64,000 nucleotides of DNA from Mycobacteriaceae bacterium (GTDB lineage: Bacteria > Pseudomonadota > Gammaproteobacteria > Burkholderiales > Burkholderiaceae_D): NCBI GenBank assembly GCA_903970145.1, contig CAJCHO010000104.1, positions 26,329 to 90,328 of the forward strand, given 5' to 3'. Positions 16,579 through 25,629 of this stretch are shown here, piece by piece. How positions within the stretch are numbered: position 1 is the stretch's first letter; each line of letters begins with the position of its first letter. A program made the translations under genes and the position numbers. The notes under the pieces are model-generated. The model saw nothing but the letters and a program-made list of their open reading frames with translations. It did no database searches and was not told where the DNA came from.

Positions 16579-17454
16579 ATGTTCTTGCCGAAGGGTTTTG
16601 CCAGACGCCTGTGTCTCGCTGTTTTGTGTGGGTTCATCATGGCTGCGGGTAACCTCATGCCTGCCGGGGTACGCGCGGCCGATCCGGTGTCGAGCGTGCG
16701 CCTGTACGCGATCGACTGCGGCTGGGCCAAGGTCAGCGACATGAAGGACTTCTCGGATACCGGGAATCTGGACGGCAAAGCCGGCGAGTTGGCGGTCCCC
16801 TGTTTTCTGGTGTGGCATCCGAAAGGGGCACTGCTTTGGGATCTCGGACTGGGCGATAAGCTGGCGGACAAGAAAGACGGCGTCACCCTCGATGAATTCC
16901 ATCTAGTAGTGCGCCGCACTCTGCTCAGTCAGCTCGCTGCCATCGGACTCAAGCCCGGCGACATCCGCTTCGTCGCCTTCTCGCATATGCACTGGGACCA
17001 CACCGGTAACGCCAACGACTACACCTCGGCGACCTGGCTTATCAACAAGCGCGAATTCGATTGGGCGACCGGCACGCCCGCGCCCGATGGTGTCGACCAG
17101 AGCACATTCTCGGACTACAAGAAGGCCAAGATCGAGACCTTCGATGGCGACAAGGATGTCTTTGGCGACGGCAGCGTTCACATCCTGCGCGCGCCCGGTC
17201 ACACGCCCGGGCATTCCGTGCTGCTGTTAAAACTGAAGAATGCCGGCACGCTCATCCTGTCGGGCGACCTCTATCATGCGATGGAAAGCCGCACCGAGAA
17301 GCTGGTGCCGATCTACAACACCAGTCGCGCCGATACCCTCGCCTCGATGGATCGAATCGAGCGCCTGCTCGCGACCGACAACGGGCGCCTCGTCATCCAG
17401 CACGCGCCCGAGTCCTTCAATTCGCTGCCGAAGTTTCCCGGCTACCTCGACTGA
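16579..17454 (+). CDS. Exported metallo-beta-lactamase-fold hydrolase, N-acyl homoserine lactonase-like
   Basis: A 291-residue protein with a signal peptide (LCLAVLCGFIMAAGNLMPAG, cleaved near VRAAD). The dinuclear metal site is visible: HMHWDH (136-141), the GHTPGH loop and SGDLYH. The order and spacing, and the N-terminal YAIDCGWA segment, resemble the AiiA/AttM lactonase branch that opens the lactone of acyl-homoserine lactone signals. Its location outside the cytoplasm would allow it to act on external lactones. No luxI or luxR homologue is in the window, and other lactone or ester substrates are possible. ATG at 16579 is favoured because it begins the signal peptide. Confidence 0.8.
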   Translation: MFLPKGFARRLCLAVLCGFIMAAGNLMPAGVRAADPVSSVRLYAIDCGWAKVSDMKDFSDTGNLDGKAGELAVPCFLVWHPKGALLWDLGLGDKLADKKDGVTLDEFHLVVRRTLLSQLAAIGLKPGDIRFVAFSHMHWDHTGNANDYTSATWLINKREFDWATGTPAPDGVDQSTFSDYKKAKIETFDGDKDVFGDGSVHILRAPGHTPGHSVLLLKLKNAGTLILSGDLYHAMESRTEKLVPIYNTSRADTLASMDRIERLLATDNGRLVIQHAPESFNSLPKFPGYLD

Positions 17455-17483
17455 GCACGGAATAGCGAGGGCCCACGCCTGCC

Positions 17484-18686
17484 CTAAGCGGCGATCCGAT
17501 CCAGAGCGCGGCGCAGGTCGCCACGCAGATCGGCGACGTCTTCGACCCCGACCGACAGGCGCACCAGCGAGTCGGAAATGCCGATCGCGTGCCGATGCGC
17601 GGCCGGGATGGTCGCGTGAGTCATGATCGCCGGGTGTTCGATCAGGCTCTCGACACCGCCCAGGCTCTCGGCCAGAGCGAAAATCTCGCAGCCTTCCAAA
17701 AAGCGGCGCGACCCGGCGAGATCGGTTTTCAGATCCACCGAAATCATGCCGCCAAATCCGTGCATCTGGGCGCGCGCCAGCGCATGCTGCGCATGCGAAG
17801 CCAGTCCCGGATAGCGCACCTGTCTCACCTCCGGCTGAGTCTCAAGCCAGGCCGCCAGCTCGGCGGCATTTTCGCAATGGCGCTGCATGCGGATAGCAAG
17901 TGTCTTTAGTCCGCGCAAAGCGAGAAAACTGTCGAAGGGACCCGCAATCGCGCCCACCGAATTCTGCAAAAAGCCCAATCGCTCGGCGAGATCCGCATGG
18001 CGCTCGGGAGTCACGACCGCAACCCCGCCGATCACATCGGAGTGGCCGTTCAAGTACTTGGTGGTGGAATGCACCACGATATCGAAGCCCAGTTCGAGCG
18101 GCCGCTGGATCCAGGGACTGGCAAAGGTATTGTCGGCCACGCAGAGGATCCCATGGCGCTGGCAGATCTGCGCGATCGCGCGCAAATCGACCAGACGCAG
18201 TAGTGGATTGGTCGGCGTCTCGATCATTACCATGCGCGTGTTCGGGCGAATCGCGCGCTCGAGATTCCCGGGATCGGTAAGATCGACGAAAGTGAAATCG
18301 TGGCCGGCACTGCGTCGGCGCACGCGCTCGAACAATCTGAATGTTCCGCCGTAGAGATCGTCACCGGCAATGATGTGCGAACCACCGTCGACCAGTTCCA
18401 GCACCGTCGCAATCGCGGCCAGGCCGGAGGCAAAGGCAAAACCGGCCGTACCGCTCTCGAGATCGGCCACGCAGCGCTCGAAGGCAAAGCGGGTCGGATT
18501 GTGGGAGCGCCCGTAATCGAGTCCCTTGTGTACTCCCGGACTTTGCTGCTGATAGGTTGAAGTCGCGTAAATCGGGGGCATGATCGCCCCCGTAGAAGGA
18601 TCAGGCGACTGGCCAGCGTGGATCACGCGTGTGGCAAAGCCAAGAGCATGCCTGCCCGTGTCCCTGGCGCCGGATGGCTTGTTCAT
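17484..18686 (-). CDS. Cystathionine gamma-lyase / gamma-synthase family PLP enzyme
   Basis: A 400-residue Cys/Met-metabolism PLP enzyme. Lys210 in STTKYLNGH is the Schiff-base lysine; YGRSHNPTRFAFERC and the phosphate-binding FASGLAAI segment are typical. It starts inside the stop codon of the cystathionine beta-synthase gene (ATGA overlap), so the two are translationally coupled. With that partner the likely job is cystathionine to cysteine + 2-oxobutyrate + ammonia, completing reverse transsulfuration; sequence alone does not exclude gamma-synthase activity. Confidence 0.88.
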   Translation of the reverse strand: MNKPSGARDTGRHALGFATRVIHAGQSPDPSTGAIMPPIYATSTYQQQSPGVHKGLDYGRSHNPTRFAFERCVADLESGTAGFAFASGLAAIATVLELVDGGSHIIAGDDLYGGTFRLFERVRRRSAGHDFTFVDLTDPGNLERAIRPNTRMVMIETPTNPLLRLVDLRAIAQICQRHGILCVADNTFASPWIQRPLELGFDIVVHSTTKYLNGHSDVIGGVAVVTPERHADLAERLGFLQNSVGAIAGPFDSFLALRGLKTLAIRMQRHCENAAELAAWLETQPEVRQVRYPGLASHAQHALARAQMHGFGGMISVDLKTDLAGSRRFLEGCEIFALAESLGGVESLIEHPAIMTHATIPAAHRHAIGISDSLVRLSVGVEDVADLRGDLRRALDRIAA

Positions 18687-20053
18687 GTGAACGACTTTCG
18701 CAAATGATTCAAGAGATCGAAACGGGTAATCAGCCCGTGGAACTCGCCATCGCTGGCAATGATCGCCACCAGTCCCTGATCCAGCACCGCGCGCAGGTCT
18801 TCTAGACTCGCGCTCGGCGCGAGAGTGCGCAGCGCGCTCGTCATGGCACTGGTCACTGGCGCCGAAAAGCGCGACGGATCCGCCTGAACCTGCAAGAGGA
18901 TGTCCGATTCGTCGACCAGACCCAGCACGCGTCCGTTCTCAAGGACGGGCAATTGCGAGACGCCTGACAGGCGCATGCGCTGAAAGGCCGTCAGGATGGT
19001 ATCAGCCAGTGACAGGCTGATCACCGAGCCCTCCTCAAAGCGCCGCGCTATCACATCGCGCAGATCGCCAAACGATTGCCGCTTCAAGAGTCCCTGGTCG
19101 ATCATCCAGTTGTCGTTGTAGACCTTCGAGAGATAGCGCGTTCCGGTGTCGCAGACAAAGGTCACGACATGCTTGGGCGTGGTCTGCTCGCGACAGTAGC
19201 GCAATGCCGCTGCCAGGAGAGTACCGGTCGAGGAACCGCCAAGCAGGCCCTCCTTGGCGAGCAGTTCGCGCGCCATGCTGAAACTCTCGCCATCGTCGAT
19301 CGAGTAGGCGGCACGAACGCGCGACAGGTCGGCGATCGACGGTACGAAATCCTCGCCAATGCCCTCGACCGCCCACGAGCCGGCGGCACCAAAAGTGCCC
19401 GTCTTGATGTAGTCGCACAGGATAGATCCGGCCGGGTCGGCGAGAACAAATTCGACGGCCGGCGCCACCCGCTCGAAAAAACGCGAGAGCCCGGTCAGGG
19501 TGCCGCCCGAGCCGACTCCGCAAACTATGGCGTCCAGACGATGGCCGGTCTGCGCCCAGATTTCGGGTCCGGTCGAATACTCGTGTGCCAGGGGATTATT
19601 GGGATTATTGAACTGGTCCGCAAAAAACGCGCCCGGCATCTCGGCAGCCAGCCGGGCCGCGTAGTCCTGGTAGTAATCCGGATGCCCCTTGCCGACGTCC
19701 GAGCGCGTGGTGTGCACGATCGCGCCCAGCGCCTTCAAGTGCAGTACCTTCTCGGAGGACATCTTGTCGGGAACCACCAGCACGATCCGGTAACCCTTGG
19801 CGCGCGCGACGAGAGCCAGTCCGAGGCCCGTATTGCCGGCGGTCGCCTCGATGATCGTGCCGCCAGGTAAAAGCTTGCCATCGCGCTCGGCGGCCTCGAT
19901 CATGGCTACACCGATGCGATCCTTGATCGATCCCCCCGGATTCTGGGATTCGAGCTTGAGAAACAGGCGGCAGCATCCGGTGTCGAGGCGCGTGACCTCG
20001 ACCAGCGGGGTATTGCCTATGAGGTCCAGAACTGCGGGGCGAGGTAGAGTCAT
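18683..20053 (-). CDS. Cystathionine beta-synthase with C-terminal CBS domain pair
   Basis: A 456-residue fold-type II PLP enzyme joining serine and homocysteine to cystathionine. PLP Lys44 lies in NPGGSIKDR; the asparagine loop EATAGNTGLG and the phosphate cup GVGSGGTLTG follow. Residues about 335-456 form a Bateman module of two CBS motifs (SVISLSLADTILTAFQRM and PVTSAMTSALRTLAPSASL), which in this family bind adenosyl ligands and regulate activity. It lacks the N-terminal heme domain of animal enzymes. It heads a two-gene operon with the gamma-lyase, giving a complete route from homocysteine to cysteine. Confidence 0.9.
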   Translation of the reverse strand: MTLPRPAVLDLIGNTPLVEVTRLDTGCCRLFLKLESQNPGGSIKDRIGVAMIEAAERDGKLLPGGTIIEATAGNTGLGLALVARAKGYRIVLVVPDKMSSEKVLHLKALGAIVHTTRSDVGKGHPDYYQDYAARLAAEMPGAFFADQFNNPNNPLAHEYSTGPEIWAQTGHRLDAIVCGVGSGGTLTGLSRFFERVAPAVEFVLADPAGSILCDYIKTGTFGAAGSWAVEGIGEDFVPSIADLSRVRAAYSIDDGESFSMARELLAKEGLLGGSSTGTLLAAALRYCREQTTPKHVVTFVCDTGTRYLSKVYNDNWMIDQGLLKRQSFGDLRDVIARRFEEGSVISLSLADTILTAFQRMRLSGVSQLPVLENGRVLGLVDESDILLQVQADPSRFSAPVTSAMTSALRTLAPSASLEDLRAVLDQGLVAIIASDGEFHGLITRFDLLNHLRKSFT

Positions 20054-20182
20054 GAGTCAATTCCAGTGGGCCTTGGTCGGGCCGCCGTAGTGCTGGTGGC
20101 GCTGCGCACCGGATCGCGGCCGCAAGCAAAGACCGCAACATACCGCAAGCGCGCGCCGTATCCAAATTCGCCCGGTACTATC

Positions 20183-22336
20183 CTAGTCTTTCATCCCGAG
20201 CTGATCGAGGATGAACTGATACTCGGTTGCGGTCTCGTGCAGTTTCTCGAAGCGACCGGATTTGCCGCCGTGGCCGGCCTCCATGTTGATGCGAAACAGC
20301 AGCGGGTTCTTGTCGGTCTTTAGCGCTCGCAGTTTGGCGACCCACTTGGCCGGTTCGTAGTACTGCACCTGAGAATCCCAGAGCCCGGTCGTCACCAGCA
20401 TCGCCGGATAGGCGGTGGCACGCACATTGTCGTAGGGTGAATAGGAGAGCATGTAGTCATAGTAGGCATGCTTTTTCGGATTCCCCCACTCGTCAAACTC
20501 GTTGGTCGTCAGCGGTATTGATTCGTCGAGCATGGTCGTCACGACATCGACAAACGGCACGTGCGCGACAATGCCGCGATAGGATTGCGGCGCCAGGTTG
20601 GCAACCGCGCCTATCAGGAGGCCACCGGCGCTGCCGCCCATGGCAAATACCTTGTCGGAGGCCACGATCTTCTCGCGCACCAGATAGTGCGTGACGTCGA
20701 TGAAATCGGTGAAGGTGTTGCGCTTCTTAAGCAGCTTGCCGTTCTCGTACCAGCTGCGTCCGAGTTCCTCCCCACCGCGTACATGGGCGATGGCAACGAC
20801 AAATCCGCGATCCATGAGACTGACCCAATTGCTGCGGAATTCGGGATCCGACGACAGTCCGTAGGAGCCATAGCCGTATTGATAGAGTGGTGCCGTCCCG
20901 TCGCGAGTCACGCCCTTGCGATAGGCGATGGTCACCGGAATGAGCGTGCCGTCGGCGGCCGGGGCACGCAGGTATTCGGTCACGTAATTGGACTGATCAA
21001 ATCCACCCAGCACGGGCTCGCGCTTGAGCAGTGTCTTCTGATCGCTCGCGAGATCGTAGGCAAAGGTTGAGCGCGGCGTGGTCAGCGAGGTATAGGTGTA
21101 GCGCAGCGTATTGGACTCGGGTCCGGGCGTGCTCGAGAGGTGCATGGCGTAGGAAGTCTCGTCGGCGGCTATCTGAAAGTCCTTCTTGCCGTCCCAGGAA
21201 TGCACGTGCAGCTTCATGAGGCCATCGGTGCGCTCGCTGACCGCCACATAGTCCTTGAAGACCTCGAAGTCCTCGATGAAGCGGTCCTCTCGTGGTGGCA
21301 GCAAGGACTGCCAGGCGCGATGGTCGGCAATCTTCGCGACGGGTGCCCTGACCAGCTGGAAATTGTGCGCGTGCCAGTTGGTACGCATGACGAACTCACC
21401 ACCGATATGCTCGAGCTGATACTCGTGCTTGGGTGTGCGGGCGAGCGCGACCTTGAACGCCAGGCGGGGATCGTCGGCACGCGCATAGTGCCACTCGCTT
21501 TGCAGCGTGCTCGCGAGCTGTATGAAAATGATCTCCTCTGATTTGCTCTTGCCAAGCTGCAGGTAGTACGAGTGATCGTGCTCTTCATAGGCCAGCGTAT
21601 CGTGGCCACTGTGGTCGCCAAGAACGTGCTTGCGCACGCGTACCGAGAGCAGCGTTACCGGATCCTTCTCGACATAGAGCACGGTCTTGCCATCGCCAGA
21701 CCAGACGAGGTTGGGCTCGATATCCTTTACCTGGTCAGTGAGCATCTCACCGGTCGCGAGATTCTTGATACGCAGGGTGTACTGGCGCCGGCCAACGTCG
21801 TCCTCGGCATAGGCCAAGAGCTGTCCGTCAGGGCTGACCTCGGTGTCGCCAATCATGAAAAAGTCCTTGCCCGCGGCCATGGCGTTGCCATCGAGCATGA
21901 TCTCCTCCGGGGCATCCATGCTGCCGCGACGGCGTGCGAATATCGGGTACTGGCCGCCGGTCTCGAAGCGTCGGTAATACCAGTAGCCGTGGTCAAACAC
22001 CGGTACGCTCGAATCGTCCTGCTTGATTCGTCCGACGAGTTCATCGTAAATCTTGTCCTGGAGTGCCTTGGTGGGGGCGAGCTTGGCGTCTGTGTAGGCA
22101 TTCTCGGCGGCGAGGTAATCGAGCATCTCGCGCGACTTGCGCGTGTCATCGCGCAGCCAGTAGTAGTCGTCCTCGCGTTTGCCGAAGGGCGCCAGCACTA
22201 TGAAGGGATGCACCTGCGCGATGGGCGGGGCAAGCGAATCCGGTGAGTCGGCTGCGATCAGGTTCTGCGAGGCAAGGCAGGCAATGGAGCCTGCGATGAG
22301 GTGGGAGTTGGACAGACGAACGAGGGACGAACGCAA
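20183..22336 (-). CDS. ptrB: Exported oligopeptidase B (S9A serine peptidase)
   Basis: A 717-residue prolyl-oligopeptidase-family enzyme. The N-terminal beta-propeller begins with the family signature FGKREDDYYWLRDD; the catalytic domain carries the nucleophile Ser569 in MGGSAGGLLIG and the late His in MEAGHGGKSGR. Oligopeptidase B cuts short peptides after Arg and Lys. Unlike the cytosolic E. coli enzyme it has a plausible signal peptide at residues 1-29. The start is TTG at 22336, supported by AAGGAG 7 bases upstream, and it is needed to include the signal peptide. Convergent with nothing close; the HD-GYP-like gene is divergent. Confidence 0.88.
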   Translation of the reverse strand: MRSSLVRLSNSHLIAGSIACLASQNLIAADSPDSLAPPIAQVHPFIVLAPFGKREDDYYWLRDDTRKSREMLDYLAAENAYTDAKLAPTKALQDKIYDELVGRIKQDDSSVPVFDHGYWYYRRFETGGQYPIFARRRGSMDAPEEIMLDGNAMAAGKDFFMIGDTEVSPDGQLLAYAEDDVGRRQYTLRIKNLATGEMLTDQVKDIEPNLVWSGDGKTVLYVEKDPVTLLSVRVRKHVLGDHSGHDTLAYEEHDHSYYLQLGKSKSEEIIFIQLASTLQSEWHYARADDPRLAFKVALARTPKHEYQLEHIGGEFVMRTNWHAHNFQLVRAPVAKIADHRAWQSLLPPREDRFIEDFEVFKDYVAVSERTDGLMKLHVHSWDGKKDFQIAADETSYAMHLSSTPGPESNTLRYTYTSLTTPRSTFAYDLASDQKTLLKREPVLGGFDQSNYVTEYLRAPAADGTLIPVTIAYRKGVTRDGTAPLYQYGYGSYGLSSDPEFRSNWVSLMDRGFVVAIAHVRGGEELGRSWYENGKLLKKRNTFTDFIDVTHYLVREKIVASDKVFAMGGSAGGLLIGAVANLAPQSYRGIVAHVPFVDVVTTMLDESIPLTTNEFDEWGNPKKHAYYDYMLSYSPYDNVRATAYPAMLVTTGLWDSQVQYYEPAKWVAKLRALKTDKNPLLFRINMEAGHGGKSGRFEKLHETATEYQFILDQLGMKD

Positions 22337-22581
22337 GACAGGACTCCTTGAATGGACGCTTCGCTGGGTTCAGGGGCGCTGCGCAAAGCGGCAATTATCC
22401 CCCCCAAACGCCGGCATCGCTGCGACACCCCGCTGCTGCCCTGCAACAAAATCCGGGCGATCAGGTTCTAGCCGAGGTTTGCTAATTGCGCGGGCTCTCG
22501 TTAGCATGGGCTGCCTGATTTTGCATCAGCATTTCGCTGATTAGCCACAGGTTCGGATTCAAGAATGGCTTGAGGTGGTAG

Positions 22582-23757
22582 ATGGCGCGATCCCGCTTAC
22601 GTGTCGACCAGATTGGACCCGGTATCCCCCTGCCTTTTGACACCTTTGATAACGACGGCAACCTCCTCTTGCGCCGGGGATTTGTGCTCGAGAGCGCCGA
22701 CCAGGTTGAGCGCCTGGTAAGTCGCGGCCTGTTTGCCGACGGCATCGACGAAGCTTCCGCCGATCGGGGCCGCAGTCGCGGTCTGGTCAGTGGCAGTGCC
22801 GCTCCGCTCGAAAAACTCAAGGGCAAGAAGGTCTCCGTGTTCGGCCTGCTCGATGAGTGCCAGAACAATCTTGAAGCCCTTATTGGCGACCCCGACGCGC
22901 AGGACTTCAGCAACGCCCTGCTGGCGATCGCCGCCGGTGTACAGCGCGCCTGCAAACTGGACGCGGATGCTGCCCTGGCGGGAACCCTGCTGCGCACTGA
23001 GGGCCGCTACACGATACGCCGGCTGGTGCAGGCGTCGATCGTGGTCGATCTGCTGCTTACGCGCATGGAGCAGGACGAAGCGACCCGGCTCATCGCCGTT
23101 GCCGCAGCACTTACCCGCGACATCTCGATGATGGAGCTGCAGGACCAGCTATTCGTGCAGCCCAATCCGCCTGATGAGGCGCAAACGGCCGAATTGCATA
23201 GTCATCCGACGCGCTCGGTGCAAATGTTGCGCGAGCGCGGCGTGACCAACGAGACATGGCTTGAGCTGGTTCACCAGCACCACGAAACGATCGACGGTAC
23301 CGGATTTCCGCGCGCCCTGTCGGGCGAGCAGATCCTGCAGACGGCGGAGATCATATCGCTCGCAGATCGCTATGGTTCGATGATCTGGGGACGTGCCTAC
23401 AGACCTGCCATGCTGCCCAGCGCTGCCTTGCGCGAGATATTCAGTCTTCAGGGCCACGCCATCGAGGCGCGCCTGGTTGCTCTCTTGGTCAAGGAGATCG
23501 GCGTGTATCCGCCCGGCAGCATCGTGACGCTCGCCAACGGTGACACGGCTGTCGTCCTAAAGCGCATGCCTCATGCGCATCAGCCAGTGGTGCGCTGTGT
23601 GCGCAACAGCAGCATGCAGCGCCTGCCGGGGGCGCCCAAGCGCCTCACCAAGGAGGCGGTGTTCGCGGTCAAGGCCGCCGTGCCACTGTCAAGTCTGAAG
23701 TTCGCCATCGATCCCGCGCAGATCTGGGAAGAGACCTTCGAATTCGATCCCGGCTAG
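22582..23757 (+). CDS. Degenerate HD-GYP domain protein
   Basis: A 391-residue soluble protein. The N-terminal ~90 residues resemble the DUF3391-type region common before HD-GYP domains. The HD-GYP core keeps HHETIDGTGFP (233-243) and a YGSMIWGRAYRP segment, but the metal-binding His-Asp pair has become Arg-Asp (LTRDIS) and the first ligand His is missing. Intact HD-GYP proteins hydrolyse cyclic di-GMP; this one is likely catalytically dead and may act as a sensor or scaffold. GAGGTGG lies 5 bases before the ATG. No GGDEF partner is nearby. Confidence 0.8.
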   Translation: MARSRLRVDQIGPGIPLPFDTFDNDGNLLLRRGFVLESADQVERLVSRGLFADGIDEASADRGRSRGLVSGSAAPLEKLKGKKVSVFGLLDECQNNLEALIGDPDAQDFSNALLAIAAGVQRACKLDADAALAGTLLRTEGRYTIRRLVQASIVVDLLLTRMEQDEATRLIAVAAALTRDISMMELQDQLFVQPNPPDEAQTAELHSHPTRSVQMLRERGVTNETWLELVHQHHETIDGTGFPRALSGEQILQTAEIISLADRYGSMIWGRAYRPAMLPSAALREIFSLQGHAIEARLVALLVKEIGVYPPGSIVTLANGDTAVVLKRMPHAHQPVVRCVRNSSMQRLPGAPKRLTKEAVFAVKAAVPLSSLKFAIDPAQIWEETFEFDPG

Positions 23758-23772
23758 CCTGGGCGTGCCTGC

Positions 23773-24570
23773 CTACTCGAAGTGATAGGGTCCGGGAAAT
23801 TTGCCGATTGACAGCGTGTGGCTAACCAGGCTTTGACCGGCACGCCACCAATGCAACTGGTAGCCAGGTGGTTCAAGCGTGAAGCATGCCGCGGCCTGCG
23901 CTGCGAAGTCCAGATATACCTGGTGCGCGGTACTGGGACAGGTCGAGGCGACGGTAGCTCCAAAGCGCGTGCTGATTGAGCGATGCAGGTGTCCGCAGAT
24001 GATGCGCTCGAGCTGGGGATGGCGCGCGACCACCGACTCCAGCTGTGCCCGGCCAGCCAGGCCGATCTCGTCCATCGCGACGATACCGGTCAGAAAGGGC
24101 GGGTGATGCATCATCAGCATTGCCGGACGGTGTGGCGCGCTCGCGAGGACTCGATCCAGCCAGGCGAGTGAGTCGCCGTCGACCTGTCCGGCGGCGTCAC
24201 CGGGGATCACGGTGTCCAGCGCGATCAGACGCAGCGGGTGGTCGTCGATGACATAGTTCAGGCGTGCGGTCCCCGTCGCCAAATAGTGGTGGTCGGGAAA
24301 GGCTGCGCAGAGCGCGCCGCGCTCGTCGTGGTTGCCGGGCAGCAGATAGAGCGGCAGATCCAGCCCGGTGAGGATGTCTGCCAGAGCGAGATAGTCCGCA
24401 GCGCTCCCCGTATCGACCAGATCGCCGGTCGCAACGACCACATCTGGGGTCTGCGGCAGGGCCCTGATGCTCGCCACGCAGTCGCGCAAGGCAGTGCTGG
24501 TATCGACGCGCCCGTAGCAGGACTCGCCGTGCGCCCGGATGTGCAAGTCGGTGATCTGGCAGATCAGCAT
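23773..24570 (-). CDS. Calcineurin-like phosphodiesterase, CpdA type
   Basis: A 265-residue class III cyclic nucleotide phosphodiesterase relative. All metallophosphoesterase motifs are visible: QITDLHI (D-x-H), ATGDLVDTG, LPGNHDE, MMHHPP and the final CGHLHRS. The pattern is closest to CpdA/Icc, which hydrolyses cAMP, but other phosphodiesters are possible. The ATG at 24570 begins directly before the first metal motif; the longer frame upstream is not supported. It converges with the HD-GYP-like gene 15 bases away. Confidence 0.85.
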   Translation of the reverse strand: MLICQITDLHIRAHGESCYGRVDTSTALRDCVASIRALPQTPDVVVATGDLVDTGSAADYLALADILTGLDLPLYLLPGNHDERGALCAAFPDHHYLATGTARLNYVIDDHPLRLIALDTVIPGDAAGQVDGDSLAWLDRVLASAPHRPAMLMMHHPPFLTGIVAMDEIGLAGRAQLESVVARHPQLERIICGHLHRSISTRFGATVASTCPSTAHQVYLDFAAQAAACFTLEPPGYQLHWWRAGQSLVSHTLSIGKFPGPYHFE

Positions 24571-24716
24571 CGCGGTGTGATGGACAGGAAAGCGCCCTGA
24601 GGCAAGGCAGCGGCCCGAAGTTGCTGGGGAGAATGTCAACGCAGCAGTCTGACACGACTTCCCCGCCCCAAAAGCCACAGACCCGCGAACCGAACCTTGT
24701 GGGCTAGGACAGGAGT

Positions 24717-24745
24717 GTGACAGGATTTCTCTCGAAGGCTAGTAC
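24717..24745 (+). promoter_or_regulatory. Weak candidate promoter before the PEP-CTERM-like gene
   Basis: GTGACA (24717-24722) and TAGTAC (24740-24745) are 17 bases apart. The -35 matches five of six consensus positions, the -10 only three, so this is tentative. The start codon lies 98 bases downstream. Confidence 0.28.
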
Positions 24746-24843
24746 TTGCAGCTGTAGCCGGTAAGCGCTTGAGCGCAATTTTTGCCTCGGTGCCGGCGAC
24801 GGGTCACCTGGTGGGCCCCCTGGGATGGCGTTGGGAGATTGAG

Positions 24844-25437
24844 ATGAAATACGGAAAACTGGTTCTTGGCACGATGGCACTGCTCGCGATGGGCCTTGCC
24901 CATGCGCAGCAGTCCTTTGATCTCACCTTCTCAACCTCGGCTGGCATCAGCGGCAATCTGATTCTGACTGGCACCGAAATCGGCACCACCGGCGAATATT
25001 TCATCACCAACGCGACCGGTGAGATCAACAGCAATTCCGTGTCGCTGCTCGCTACCGGCAGCAATCTGTGGAACTCGCCTTCGACGACCAACGGCCACCA
25101 GAATTACGTGACCGGCAACTGGTACTACGACAATGTGCTTTATACGGGTGCCAGCGCGAGCTTTAACGGTGGCGCCCCGTTTGATCTGGCCGGGCTCGGA
25201 TTGAAGTCGGGTGGCCAGGGCATGAATCTCTACAGCATCAATGGCCAGTACGTGTTTGGGGACGACCATCTGTACAACGGTGGCGTCAACTATGTACCGG
25301 CCAATGTCATCGGGGGCGCGGTCAGCGCGGTCCCTGAAATGACTACCTACCTGCAGTTGCTGCTGGGGCTCACTCTCGTAGCGAGCCTCGCGGTACGGCG
25401 CCACGCCCAGGCGGCGCAACGCACGGTCCGCGCCTGA
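24844..25437 (+). CDS. Exported protein with PEP-CTERM-like C-terminal sorting signal
   Basis: A 197-residue protein. It has a signal peptide (LVLGTMALLAMGLAHAQQ), a beta-rich, Gly/Asn/Ser-rich middle with no recognised domain, and a C-terminal tripartite tail: VPEMTTYLQ, a hydrophobic helix (LLLGLTLVASLAV) and a basic end RRHAQ. This is the architecture of PEP-CTERM proteins, which exosortase cleaves and places at the surface, though Met replaces the usual second Pro. The cognate exosortase is not in the window. GGGAG lies 7 bases before ATG 24844. Confidence 0.72.
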   Translation: MKYGKLVLGTMALLAMGLAHAQQSFDLTFSTSAGISGNLILTGTEIGTTGEYFITNATGEINSNSVSLLATGSNLWNSPSTTNGHQNYVTGNWYYDNVLYTGASASFNGGAPFDLAGLGLKSGGQGMNLYSINGQYVFGDDHLYNGGVNYVPANVIGGAVSAVPEMTTYLQLLLGLTLVASLAVRRHAQAAQRTVRA

Positions 25438-25540
25438 CCGGGACGCGCCCGCCTCGGGCGCGGATGTGACCGGCAAGGTCGCGTAAGTTCCTGATTTTTG
25501 GCGATTCCGGGGTTTTATTGATCGGCCCGGTTTGTCCCGC

Positions 25541-25577
25541 ATTTAAATAAAACGCAACGGTTGCGTTTTATTTAAAT
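25541..25577. promoter_or_regulatory. Near-perfect long palindrome, probable TetR-family operator
   Basis: Two perfect 17-base arms (ATTTAAATAAAACGCAA and its complement) flank a CGG centre. The core AACGCAA-CGG-TTGCGTT has the size and symmetry of TetR-family sites. It overlaps the -35 element of the promoter for the Gly/Tyr-rich gene and the TetR gene at 26095. A factor bound here would block transcription, including its own. No T-run follows, so a terminator role is less likely. Confidence 0.65.
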
Positions 25578-25589
25578 GGCGCCTATGCT
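25561..25589 (+). promoter_or_regulatory. Promoter overlapping the palindrome
   Basis: TTGCGT (25561-25566) and TATGCT (25584-25589) with a 17-base spacer. The -35 element is the right half of the palindrome, so operator occupancy would directly exclude polymerase. Start codon at 25630. Confidence 0.45.
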
Positions 25590-25629
25590 TTGTTCAAGCT
25601 CAGCCCCTTACTTCGTGGAGAACCAGACC

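Noticed and set aside
16579..17454. Part of a complete quorum-sensing locus
   Set aside because: No luxI- or luxR-type gene lies in the window; only the lactonase-like enzyme is present.
18573..18592. Inverted repeat CGGGGGC-ATGATC-GCCCCCG
   Set aside because: It lies inside the cystathionine gamma-lyase coding sequence, in a conserved protein region, and is best explained by codon content.
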